Part shown: in pieces, positions 1 to 9,743 of the stretch | Numbering within the stretch: position 1 is the stretch's first letter | Layout: every line of letters begins with the position of its first letter | Assembly (NCBI GenBank): GCA_011037195.1 | Contig: JAAEAF010000273.1 | Span: 1-64,000 of the forward strand | Reading direction: 5' to 3' | DNA: 64,000 nucleotides | Origin: Triatoma infestans | Lineage: Eukaryota; Arthropoda; Insecta; Hemiptera; Reduviidae | The notes under the pieces: model-generated | What the model was told of the DNA's origin: nothing | Seen by the model: only the letters and a program-made list of their open reading frames with translations | Databases searched by the model: none | Translations under genes and position numbers: made by a program

Positions 1-260
1 AAGAGAAAGTTGTGTGAGTGTTTCACACCAGATTTTTTTTTTTCCGTTTTTTGCAATTAACACGAAATGGCTTCAAAGGATTGTTTTAAATTTTTTCACA
101 CCACATATTTTCCTTTAATGTATATACCACACAAATATATCTCCTTTTATTTGAACAAATTTTTCCAATAATATTCATTATGGAGAGTTCTGGAAAAGCT
201 GTATCATTTACTTTTCTCGAAAGTTTCCTTTAGTATTAATATTCGATTCTGTGTATTGCT
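1..260 (+). repeat. DR dispersed repeat, terminal and tail segment
   Basis: The first bases carry the DR terminus: a run like agagaaagttgtgtgagtg followed by tttcacaccag. The same string recurs almost exactly at 26951-26986. The stretch 12-28 can form a hairpin (GTGTGA paired with TCACAC, 5-nt loop). The body at about 140-240 (cttttatttgaacaaatttttcc, then a G-rich stretch and gttctgg) matches the tail of other DR copies. The copy is cut by the window edge. No protein is encoded. Confidence 0.6.
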
Positions 261-735
261 CTCTGTATGTATATATTATAGCATACAGTAAAAATTACAA
301 ATTTAAGAGGAAATTGCCAGTTTAGAATTGTAATCATTGCACTTGAGAGAATGTAGGTGTATCAATGTTTCCAATCTGTCATCATTAAAAACACAAGAGT
401 TAGTCGACGATTATATTTCCCTATTATAACTTACTCTTAGCTAGATATTAATCGATATGTGCCTTTAAAGGCAAACCCATCACTAAGCCTATTAATTACT
501 CAACTAATAATGCTTAGGTTATCTAATGCGATCGATATCTAATTGTAATTAATTACGGAAATGGTTTTGTTATTGTTTGTTATTCAAATAGGTCGACATG
601 ATGGACATTTCACCAGTTGTTCTATCTCTTTTCACTTTCTTCTTTTTGAAGACTTCAGGTTATGTTCGTTTGAAGAAGGTTTTTCTAAAAAAAACATTAG
701 TTATATATTTTTACTGTCTCTAACCCCTGTTTACA
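261..735. other. AT-rich DNA, nothing recognised
   Basis: Only short chance reading frames and AT-rich sequence are seen. No domain, repeat-family match or RNA motif was recognised. Confidence 0.6.
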
Positions 736-985
736 GGAAATAATGCGGTCGTGACAATTTCCGATGTCGAGTTTTCACCGAAAATACACGTTTTGAGATC
801 CTTTGGTACAAAAAAGCGGTTTTTAGAAAATGGTCTTTATGTGTGTAAGTCCGTTGTGTATGAACGTGAACAGCATAGGTCAAAAACGAAAAATTGCAGA
901 AAGTTCATACTTGACATTTCGTTTGGGTATCTTCATGGAATTAGAACTTAGAACTTACCTGTCAAATCAGTTAAAATTTTCAGTT
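736..985 (+). repeat. DR dispersed repeat, head half without expanded GT tract
   Basis: This copy has the typical head order: a GCGGTCGTGACAATTTCCGATGTCGAG-like start, then ttttcaccgaaaatacacg, ttttgagatcc, and an agaaaatggtcttt block. The GT position is present but unexpanded (tgtgtgtaagtccgttgtgt, 841-860), followed by the aacagcat and aaaaacgaaaaattgcag blocks. It is useful as the unexpanded state of the microsatellite seen in sister copies at 16.1, 17.5 and 26.1 kb. Confidence 0.65.
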
Positions 986-2195
986 ATAATATTGAATGCA
1001 ACTAAAACATTTAAGAAAACTATTTAATTAGAATTATGAGTAAATTACTGAAAGTGAAACAATTTATGATTGTTGCATCCCAGCTTTTCATTCCTCACTT
1101 TTTAATTTTTTTTTTTTTTCATTTTACTCCTGAATGAATGGAACCAAGAACATTTGCTCTCATAAAACTGTTAAATTTATGATTCTGTGAGCGCCTTTAT
1201 TACCATTTTAATTGCTAATATTGTATAGCACACATAATTAACAGTGCTAACTAATTGAACGTGATCTCTCATACTCTCTCACTCTCTTGCCTTTATGATG
1301 AAGATTCAAGTTAATTAAACAATTAATTAATTTAATTATTTGCACATTAATGCATTTTAATTAAGATTATAAATACAGGACTGTATCAGTAATCTCTGGC
1401 TGGAATAAACTGAGCTAGATCTAATATAATAATTGATTATTTATTAATTAGATGATAATAATAATAATAATACTAAGTTATGAATTTGTTATTGTTAGTA
1501 TATTTATTCTGTGTCAATACAATAATACGGTTTTATAATTAAAATGTTTTCCAAGTTTGTCTTTAAAAAACCCCAGCTTTTTTTATTAACGAGGGCTAAG
1601 TAAAAAGCAGTTTCTCGAAATTTTCCTCGAAGCTGAATACCAAAAGAGAGGGGAGGGGATTCGCTCTGTCTAGTATTAAAGAACACGCCATTGTATGGTA
1701 TATGGATGGGTCATGGACCACTGAGATCGATGTATATATCCAAACTTGAGCTTGTGACAGGCACCTCCCGAAGACGCGCTAACAGTTGGCTCGGAACCAT
1801 TCATGGGTAAATAGACGTCTAATTTTTAACTATTTTGAAACCTGTTCTAGATTCCCACATGACGTGCTATCCAGACTAGAAGAACATCCTTCGTAAAAGA
1901 TTGTCGCATCAATTTAGAGGTAAATATACAAGAATCTTAAACCTCAGGAAGCGTAGACCGTCTAGCTAAATGCAGTATTTTAATGAGTTGCGTAAACGCT
2001 AATAATCAGAGAATAACTCCTTCAGTATGAAAAGTGAAAGAAAAAGAAATGTAGCATTGAAAAGTGATTATTACTTTGAATACTGGATGTTGAAGTGGTG
2101 TTCAGAGAAAGAAGAACTTAAAAGATATCGAAAGAAAGTGTACTATACCGATGTAGTTTATATTATAAGAGTGGTAGTAGCCGATCATTGTGAAA
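986..2195. other. AT-rich DNA, nothing recognised
   Basis: There is an (ATA)n run at about 1453-1471 and several TTAATTAA-type palindromes around 1310-1370. A mildly GC-richer patch lies at 1700-1820. No coding domain or known repeat was recognised. Confidence 0.5.
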
Positions 2196-2440
2196 CACAA
2201 TAGGCTAACTAAGGCAGGCCGGGTGGGACCAAGAGGCCTCGCTCTAGAGTGGCTAATGATCACTATGCTGAAGGGCCTGCAGCAACAGCATCCGGAACTT
2301 ACAAGAGCCTGCTGGCCTCTCTGGGCCCTTCATCACCCCAGGCCGTTCTTCACTGTGAACAAGGGCTTTCAATTGTCTCAGAAAGTTCACTTGAACACCT
2401 CCTTGCTCGGCCCCTAATGCGCTACCCGACCCTTCCAAAA
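2196..2440. other. Isolated GC-rich island of unknown nature
   Basis: About 245 bp of visibly GC-rich sequence (ggccgggtgggaccaagagg, gcctgctggcctctctgggc) sits in AT-rich surroundings. Both strands stay open for 60-75 codons, but none of the translations resembles a family I know. It is followed by T and A runs and a perfect 9-bp-stem hairpin at 2470-2491 (aaagaaagc, loop taaa, gctttcttt). It could be an exon remnant, a SINE body or a transposon scrap. Confidence 0.3.
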
Positions 2441-2499
2441 AACAGAACTTGTTTTTTTTTTTAAAAAAAAAAGAAAGCTAAAGCTTTCTTTCCCTAATG

Positions 2500-3743
2500 C
2501 TTGGTGGTTGTTCCAGGAATTTCCATTCCTTTATTTCCCTTAGTTTTCTTATTTTTTCCTCTTTTCTTATTTTTACTTTTTTTCTGGTCTTTATTCGGGC
2601 TCCATTGGTCCACACAATTACCTTTTTTTTGTGTTCTTTTCTAAAGAATAATATTTATTTTGAAGAGAACAGAACAAAAAAGCAGAATATCCAATTTTTT
2701 TTAATACCTGGACTCATTAAAAGAGAATTATAAACGTCATTATCCGCTAAATAAAAAGCGGATTACTCACGCATTGAAGTTTTCGATGACTTGATGAGTC
2801 CTGCATCAACTTGATAAAAACAATTTTCTCCAAAATTGGAATCTCTTACTAAATATTTCAGTTGGTGTCGGCACTATATATACGAGCTTCATTGGCCAAA
2901 ACTGTTGAAAAATGGAAAAACCACAAAGTTGCTAAGAACTCCATGGATGAAGGAGTTTGTCGAGTCTTATGGTGAGATTATTGTAACAATCGTAATAAGT
3001 TATTTATCGCCAGCATCTCGCCCAGTTTGAGAGTGAATGGTGTAACGTTAACGTCACATCGTGGGCGTTCATTGGATGGTCACAAAACGCACGACGACAG
3101 TTCACCATCCCCACCTCTGCGTCTATATTGTTGTTGCCATTAACATTCCTGAAGTAGATGTTATTACCTGGTGATTTGTGTACGTACGCTAATGTACACA
3201 AACCCATGGGTGTTTGGATGTAGGTGTGTGTTTGTGAGTGAGAGTGGAATATAGTGAGACAATGTAGAGTTGTGAACATGATTGCGGGTATATCTAACCA
3301 ACACACATATGTGTGTGTTCTGCTGGTAACCCCACACCAACGTATACTCTTCCCTTTCCCCCCATCACTTCCACATCTCTCGCTTACAAATCATACCCTA
3401 ATGCTAACCCACTTTCTGCTACTATAACATCGCTTTACTGGTCCCCGCCTCCCGCTAATGGAGGGTGGTTCAGTGGGCCCCTCCAACCTACTGGCCCCTT
3501 AATTTCACACCATCTACATATCCTAGTACTATCCTCTTCCCATTTGCTACTACTATATAAACCAGAACACCCCAGTTAACCTTATATACTCCCCCTTCCC
3601 AGTCATATGTACAGGTTTCGTAGCTCCATTTCAACTAAAACCCTAAACCCTAGAAACTATAGTTAGTATACATATATGAAACGGGTCGGTCTACCAATTG
3701 CCATCACGTATTGCACTAAAATATGCACACACAAATACACACA

Positions 3744-3775
<32 letters not shown>

Positions 3776-4030
3776 ACACACACACCGTTGATACACAATT
3801 CCATGACACATTCCATTTTGGGATAAACTGAATGCAATTTGCGTTGACAATGGCTCCAAGCCAGGTGTTCAGGGAGGGGAGCTGGAGGTCGTTTAGGACA
3901 ATTAATATAATTTATTTTATTAAACTAATGAAACTAATTACAAAGTTCATTTCCATAATATATGAATACCTTAATCCCCTCCCATCAACAAACCAAGTCC
4001 CGAATTATTCAACTTCCTTAAATAGTTTTG
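2500..4030. other. Unrecognised DNA
   Basis: T-rich DNA gives way to a moderately GC-richer stretch at 3040-3620. Only short open frames occur and no domain is recognisable. The only defined feature is the CA microsatellite at 3726-3785. Confidence 0.5.
3726..3785 (+). repeat. (CA)n microsatellite with CG interruption
   Basis: About 60 bp of CA dinucleotides interrupted by an aaat and by a cgcgcg block near 3755. Unlike several other dinucleotide tracts here, it is not flanked by DR sequence. Confidence 0.9.
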
Positions 4031-4260
4031 ACTTATTGTTTGTAAGTCAAATTTCCGAAATCGAGTTTTTAAAGGAAATATATTTTTCCAGGACGCCAAA
4101 GCACGAAAAACATGTCCTTAGCGAATGCTCTGGATGTGTGATTGAGGTTTTTTAGTATTTTCTTGAAAACGGCTCAACGATTTTCTTTAATCTTTATGTA
4201 CCCTTTATAAAACATATGTAATAACTTTTATATGAAAGATTTTCCTGGGAAGCATGAAGT
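4030..4260 (+). repeat. DR dispersed repeat, internally deleted copy
   Basis: It starts with aagtcaaatttccgaaatcg and gaaatatatttttcc. It then has a gcgaatgctctg block where other copies carry (GT)n, and jumps to the tail block with cttgaaaacggctcaacg and attttctttaatctt, ending with the tttatatgaaagattttcctgg block. The middle of the consensus is missing. Confidence 0.55.
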
Positions 4261-5840
4261 GCGACGCATGCTTTTCAGTGGACTAAGTTGTCCGAGATCA
4301 ATGAGTGTATTATAAATTGAATGAATGAATAAGTTTATTAAAAAAATCATCTGCACATTTATACATTGGTAAACAAAACAACTTAAATAGGCATGGAATC
4401 ACCGTTGACGGAGTTTGAACAAAATAAAAATGACCTATCTAAATACACAAATAAATAAAATAAATACAGTTTTATAAAACTAAAATAATACAATTAAAAT
4501 AACCTACGTTTTCACAAATTGATGAATTTAAAAATAAACTAGAAAAAATCTTTTTTTCTCTTAAAGCTCAGTTATAACTATATATAATGTTACTAGGTAA
4601 TTTCTATGTTATTCTAAATAAAAAAAATCAAGTGCTCTATTCTCATTGCTATTTTAATACTACAATAATTAAGAAATAGGTAAATTAAGAATACGCCTTC
4701 TCAAGTCCCATGTGTCTTTTACAAATTGGATTAATTGTGCCAATCAGATAGCAATCCATTCAATAAGATAACAAAATGTACCCGAGACAAATATTTTCCC
4801 CCCAAAACTGATCAAACGTAAAGGTGACAAGGGCACGCAGCAACGAAGTGGAAAGTATCCTCCCTTTCCCCAAGGTTGCAGAGAGCACATTCATCTGCGG
4901 CGGCCGAGTCATAGTGCTTATAGTTCAATCTCAACAACTGCCCCCTCAACTTCAAAACCCAGCGTACCGAAGATGAACTACATCTACTGGCCTCATCAGT
5001 TTAAAGGTCTGCACATCTCACGTCCAATAGTTTATATATATTATATCGTTGTGTGGAATTTGCTTTATCTATAAACGTATTCTTAATGTGCACTCTCAGC
5101 TGGTCAACCAAGCTTTTAATTTGGGAGTTTAAAGAAGGACGACCCGTTATATACACGTGAATAGATGTTCTACATTTCTCAGCATAATCTTCCAATTATT
5201 GACCCAGGATACATCATTTCTGATAACTTCTTCTGCAACATCTGGGGAAACTGGGGTTCCATATTTAAAACTTTTTCTAAGTACCGAGCATGTTAGTTGA
5301 AAGTATGTATAAACAAAGGATTTACACCGGTTTCCAAATGAACTATGTATGAAAGGGTATAATGTGGAAGTTGGAATAACTTCTTAATAATAAACAAAAG
5401 TACTTCAACGCTATCAAACCTCTCCGAGTCCCATACTTGAGCGCCATAGCAAAAAATTGAACGCGATACCGCGTTAAAAACTTCAAGTTTTGAAGTTAAA
5501 TTTATTGAAGGATTTTCTATCAATCTATGCTAGACTACATTCAGAGCAAGTTTAGAATGGGGATTTTTTTCTTGAAAGTGAGGAAGAAGCGAAAGATTAG
5601 GGGTTAATGTTATTCCCAAATATTTCTATTGGGAGACAATGTCTATCTACTTAGATCCATAAAACCACCTTCATTAGACCTGAGACAGCCTCCATTTCGG
5701 AATATTATAATCTGAGATTTATTCACATTAACCTCAAGACTCCACCTTTCACAATATTCCTCCAGTTTTCTAATATTATGCTGATGACCCTGAGGACTCG
5801 AGGCTATCACCACCATGTCGCCAGCATAAAGTAAGGCTTT

Positions 5841-6346
5841 CATCCCCTCTCATCCTTATGGATGAGTGCAGTGGGTTGTCGGCAGTCTAAGATGCTCATT
5901 GGGGGTCCGGACGGAGCTTTGAGTAGCGGGACCCAATGTCTTTCACGGACCTCTCTCAGGCGTCTGGTTGGCTTCCTCACTGGGCATTGTGGCTTAAGGA
6001 TACATCTCTATACAATGGGATTCATGCCTGACCTCTTTTGTACAGTTTGTGAGACGGAGGAGGAAACACTCATGCATCTGATGGCGGAGTGTTTGGGCTG
6101 TGAGGAGATTAGGTTTAGGACCTTCGGCCGGAATAGTATATCGGTAGATGATCTTAAGCTATGTTCTTTTAAGGTTTTGGTCCGATTTTTTCCGTCTGTG
6201 GTGAAACTTAGATGGTTAAAACCTGGGCCTGGATTTTTGTTCTATTCCCAGTAGTTGTTATTCTTTAGGGGTAGCTATATGGACTCAGGGAGGCTTTGAT
6301 AGCGTAGGGTTTTGCCCTCCCCTTCCTTGAATAATAATAATAATAC
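5841..6346 (+). mobile_element. Nested 506-bp 3' fragment of a second non-LTR element
   Basis: This plus-strand insertion sits inside element A. It has a 9-bp direct repeat, taaggcttt, at 5832-5840 and 6347-6355, and a 3' (AAT)n tail at about 6330-6344. Removing it brings the two halves of element A's RT back together in register around motif C. It is a severely 5'-truncated copy that keeps only the C-terminal end of ORF2 and the 3' UTR. The 3' UTR string (gctatatggactcagggagg, gctttgatagcg) is echoed near 32955-32985, which suggests a family with more copies. Confidence 0.75.
5862..6254 (+). pseudogene. C-terminal end of a non-LTR ORF2 (zinc-binding region)
   Basis: The 130-codon frame contains LVGFLTGHCGLRIHLYTMG, then CTVCETEEET and HLMAEC. 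This is the LTGH plus C-x2-C...H...C pattern that closes ORF2 in many arthropod LOA/I/R1-like elements, just after the RNase H-like region. The frame is open only because the fragment starts inside the gene; there is no endonuclease or RT domain. The stop at 6254 is followed by 3' UTR and a (AAT)n tail. A related fragment lies at 17080-17290. The clade is inferred from motif layout only. Confidence 0.7.
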
Positions 6347-7034
6347 TAAGGCTTTAATTAATTGGTTTTCCACTTTCACACCGAATTCCAATTCATCGAT
6401 CATATTGTTATTATATAAAGAGAATAATAACGGGCTCAAAACACACCCTTGCCTCAAACCAGTGCCTATACTGAAAGACTCGGATATCCCTTCAGGCATC
6501 CAAATAGAAGAAACAGATCCAGAATAAAGGTTCTTCAGCACATTTACAAAACGGGATGGAATACCCTCATTATACAATTTTAAATAAAGGGCCTCACGAC
6601 AAATTGTGTCGAAAGCAGAACGTAGATCCATGGAAAATGCGATTAATTTACTGCCTTTATTTTTCACTCGCGATCTAATTATATTATATAACTCAGATAT
6701 ACATATCGTGGAGTGGTTGTTTTGGAAACCAGCCTGGCATTCACTGAGGACTTGAATCTGGTTAGCTTCACAAAAAGTATTGAAGAAGACTACAAAATAG
6801 CTTACGTAAACAATTCAAAAAGGATAAACTCCTGTAATTAGTCACATTTTTTGTATCCCCCATTTTAAAAAGCGGAAAAATTATGGATTCTTTGAAATTA
6901 TAAGGGACTGAACCTGTAATGTAAATTTGATTAAAAAACAAACAAATTTTTCTCTAAAAACTCATTGGGCGCATTTTTATAAAATTCATAACCAATCCTA
7001 TCCTCACCGGGCGTTTTAGTGTATATTATAAATT

Positions 7035-7773
7035 ATACTCTTTACATGTTACGTAATACTGATAAAACGTACTAAAAACTAAAATAGAATATAAATAAAG
7101 GCGAAAGTTAAAATAATAAAAAAAGTTAAAATAATAGTAGTATAAAAATCCAGTGACTTTTTATTACTTTCTCTTTTTTTTTGTTATGAACTCTGACATA
7201 ATTTCATAAAAGGGATGTAAACTTGAGGGACAGGGAGTTTTTAGAGATGTGGCGTGGGGGCGGTGGGGGTAGCTTCACACAAAGGGACTTCAGTCTCTCT
7301 CAGCCCACTACTTTCTCCACCCACACCCACATACCCACACAGACTCACAGACACAGACTATGGTCGCAGACACTTTGTGTCGCCCTCACTAGTGGGGAGT
7401 ACCATAACTAAACAACTTTGTACAGTACAATATTAACTTGCAACTAAGCTCTCTTTTTTCTTTCGAACGAAATTACATTAAACAAAATTATAACTTTAAC
7501 GTTACTGTTTTTTTTATAAAGCTTTCCACTAAAAAGACAAAGAAATTAAAATTAAAAAAAAAAAGCTCAGTGAGCAAGTCCACGAAAATCTCCGTATTTG
7601 ATTGGGTCATCCGCCTGAAGCTCTGTTTTCCACTGACTTTCAAACTATCATACACTCCCTCAGCACTTTACAACATAATCACTTACTAGTTTTTTAAATG
7701 GAAAATTGTTTTGTTTCAGTATAATGATAGAGACCTGAGCCAAATCGCGCGGAATATATTATCCGAGATTACG
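7035..7773. other. AT-rich DNA, nothing recognised
   Basis: A G- and C-rich patch at 7240-7400 lies between AT-rich flanks. Short frames there are low-complexity. No family recognised. Confidence 0.5.
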
Positions 7774-7836
7774 CTTGTATGTCAATAATTGCAGGAGATC
7801 ACGAGAAGCTGTCAATAAAAATACATTTTTTTTAAA

Positions 7837-7875
7837 TTATCCGACGTTTCGACAATATTGCTTCTTCAGGAATAA
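7837..7875 (-). ncRNA. Hammerhead-ribozyme-like motif, left arm
   Basis: On the minus strand the order is TTATTC, CTGAAGA, a CAAT/ATTG stem-loop, GAAAC, GTC, GGATAA. The CTGAAGA and GAAA boxes fit the hammerhead core (CUGANGA...GAAA), and GUC is a permitted cleavage triplet. TTATTC pairs with GGATAA over six positions (one G-U) as stem I. Stem III would be only ACGT, which is self-complementary, so a dimeric form is implied. One unpaired base between CTGAAGA and stem II departs from the canonical core. Activity is not shown. Confidence 0.45.
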
Positions 7876-8030
7876 GAATAAAAAACGGTTAAAAGGAATT
7901 ACACATAAATTACTCATCCCAATGGGGGGGGGGATGTAGTTCAGTACATAAGCAACTCTTTCTGTCTAGTTTTTTTTGTTTAGTCTGTTGAATGAAAATT
8001 ATGTGTAATTCCTTTTAACCGTTCTTTATT

Positions 8031-8074
8031 CTTATACCTGAAGAAGACAATAAATTTGTCGAAACGTCGGATAA
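8031..8074 (+). ncRNA. Hammerhead-ribozyme-like motif, right arm
   Basis: CTGAAGA lies at 8038-8044. A perfect stem II, GACAA (8046-8050) with TTGTC (8056-8060) and loop TAAAT, comes next. GAAAC is at 8061-8065 and GTC ends at 8068. Stem I pairs 8032-8037 with 8069-8074, with one A-G mismatch. As in the left arm, one extra base precedes stem II and stem III is the palindrome ACGT. The inverted partner differs in loop sequence but keeps the boxes. Confidence 0.45.
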
Positions 8075-8193
8075 TTTTAAAAAAGTGTATTTTTATTGAC
8101 CTCATGATCTCCTGCAATTTTAATATAACGGTCGAGAATCATTATTATCATCAATCAGGTGAGGTTTAGCATTCTACAATCTTGTATGTCAAT

Positions 8194-9150
8194 CTTAGAA
8201 TAAAGATAATCATTCCGGCAAGAAGTGAATTTTGACATCTGTTTTTATCAGCATCTAATTAAACGGAATATGTAAAAAATTTAATTTTTCTGAAAATCAA
8301 TCAGAAAATGTGACGATTATCACATCAAATTTAGTGAAAAAAAGTTCTACTTTTACACACAACTGATTTACACACTACTTTCTCTCACTAGTGGGTAAAA
8401 GTAACATTATTCAACTCTAACTAGCCTGACATCTGGCGGCAATACGCGAAAACAAGATCAAAACAAATCCCGGAGCACGTTATATTTAGAGGGTGTATTT
8501 GACTTCAATTAAAATACATTTCCTGTATTTGCACCTTTTCATATTTTGTAATATAAGCATAAGTTAAGAACCAATTTAATACGATTGTAGAAAAAAATTT
8601 AATATTCAACACTTCAGTAAACTATAGTATCATTATGTTCTCGTTCGGCTGCATCACTCGCTGGAATTCGAGTTTAAAATTACTAAACATAAGAGTTCTA
8701 TCAATATGTATTAATGGAATACTGCGTTGCTATATTAGCTCTCTCCTTGCACGATTCTCTCGGCTAGCGACCTCCTTTTTTCAACTAAGTAAGTCGCATG
8801 TAATCTAATAAATAATGGTTGAACTCTGGTCTATCAGTAGGCTCCAAGTCGTTTGAGGATTGAGAGGAATGATAGGACATATGTTCTGGCAAAAGAAGGC
8901 TCTACATTAGCACAATGTGGCATAGATTAGAGCTTTGCTACCAACTAGCTGCTTATTGCACATTTCGTGAAGGATGCCATTAGGAAAAAAACACTGGAAG
9001 CTGCTACCGATAAATCCGGCGCATCCCTATTGGATAATCCCTTAAGACTTAATATTACGCGATATGCAGTGGATGTAGCAGATTTCCATTTTGCTAAAGG
9101 AACATAACTTCCCAAGTACCTCCGCAGAATTGGGATCTTGCATTTCCACC
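8194..9150. other. AT-rich DNA, nothing recognised
   Basis: No domain, RNA or family signature is seen. The stretch 8820-9060 is slightly GC-richer and could be a decayed repeat. Confidence 0.5.
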
Positions 9151-9743
9151 TCTTTTGCCTTTTTTTTTTACAATAGAATGAAAATTTTGAGTTTATCCTT
9201 TTTAGCTCATCATATTAATTATATAAAACAGTACTTAAATAATGTTAGAAATAACTTGATCTTTTGCTTCTTTGTTTTATCAAAAAAATGTTATTGCACA
9301 ATTTGATAATTTATAAGATACCTAGGAAGGGAAAATTACCAAAAAAATTCTAAACTAATTTTTTCATAGAAATAATTAGCTACAAATAATTAGCCAATCA
9401 CAGTGTAAAAGTGAAGGTGTAAAATGTGGGCGGGGTCAACGGGTTAATAGTAAATTTCTGATTGACCTAACATACCACCCATATTTCACACTGTGATTGA
9501 TTAATTATTTATAGCTAATTATTTCTTTGAAAAAAACTAGATTCAGATTTATTTTTGCTAATTTTCCCTTCGTAGGTATTTCATAAATTATCGAATTGTA
9601 CAATAAAAATTTGTTGATAAAAAATAGAAGCAAACAATCAAGTTATTTCTCGCATAATATTTACTTTTTAATATAATTAATGTGAGGTATAAAGAAAAGA
9701 CACCGAATTTTCATTCAATTGTTGAAAAAGGAGGCAAAAGAGA
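9151..9743. repeat. Long foldback: about 265-bp inverted arms
   Basis: The left arm (about 9151-9415) and right arm (about 9478-9743) are inverted copies, roughly 85% identical by eye. Paired strings include gaagggaaaatta against taattttcccttc, gaaataattagct against agctaattatttc, and caatcacagtgt against acactgtgattg. The outer ends meet at ctcttttgcc and ggcaaaagag. The spacer of about 60 bp includes gggcggggtcaacgggtt. No flanking duplication is clear. It is most likely an old foldback transposon or MITE. Confidence 0.7.

Larger units (their letters stand above)
4320..7017 (-). mobile_element. 5'-truncated non-LTR retrotransposon (element A), (ATTC)n tail
   Basis: The element reads on the minus strand. 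Its 3' end is a short (ATTC)n tail, seen as gaatgaatgaat at about 4319-4330. It is bounded by near-identical direct repeats: agtgtattataaatt at 4304-4318 and agtgtatattataaatt at 7018-7034, which differ by one TA. These are the expected target-site duplication. The endonuclease domain is absent, so reverse transcription aborted before it. The element is interrupted by a second insertion at 5841-6346. Element B at the right edge has the same type of tail. I infer a CR1/I-like superfamily; the clade is unresolved. Confidence 0.8.
4832..7017 (-). pseudogene. Element A ORF2 remnant: reverse transcriptase, broken
   Basis: This is the decayed ORF2 of a non-LTR element. Read on the minus strand from 7017 it begins with the RT-upstream motif PGEDRIGYEFYKN. 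It continues through SMDLRSAFDT (RT motif A, about 6630-6600) and GLRQGCVLSPLLFSLY (motif B, about 6470-6420). After the nested insert, motif C reads YAGD in place of YADD (about 5830-5820). The thumb then follows (GLEVNVNKSQ-type region near 5730), and a C-terminal zinc-binding segment CALCNLG with later H and C lies near 4870-4840. Several stops and frameshifts break it. The changed catalytic aspartate alone should make the enzyme inactive. Confidence 0.75.
7787..8180. mobile_element. 394-bp inverted-repeat retroelement with hammerhead-like arms
   Basis: The element is flanked by a perfect 13-bp direct repeat, cttgtatgtcaat, at 7774-7786 and 8181-8193. Inside are two inverted arms of about 120 bp: 7787-7911 and 7996-8121. 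They share strings such as aggaattacacataaatt against aaattatgtgtaattcc. An 84-bp spacer carries a G run at 7924-7932. Each arm contains a CTGAAGA...GAAACGTC block (see the two ncRNA entries). The layout recalls the inverted terminal repeats of Penelope-like elements, some of which carry hammerhead ribozymes, but no protein is present to confirm this. It could be a non-autonomous relative, or a MITE whose ends picked up the motif. Confidence 0.65.

Noticed and set aside
2775..2815. Hammerhead-like string ttgatgagtcctgc
   Set aside because: It resembles CTGATGAGTCC, but CTTGATGA lacks the exact core and no GAAA box follows at suitable spacing.
3832..4155. 107-codon frame
   Set aside because: Most of it overlaps a DR copy; no domain and no conservation signal.
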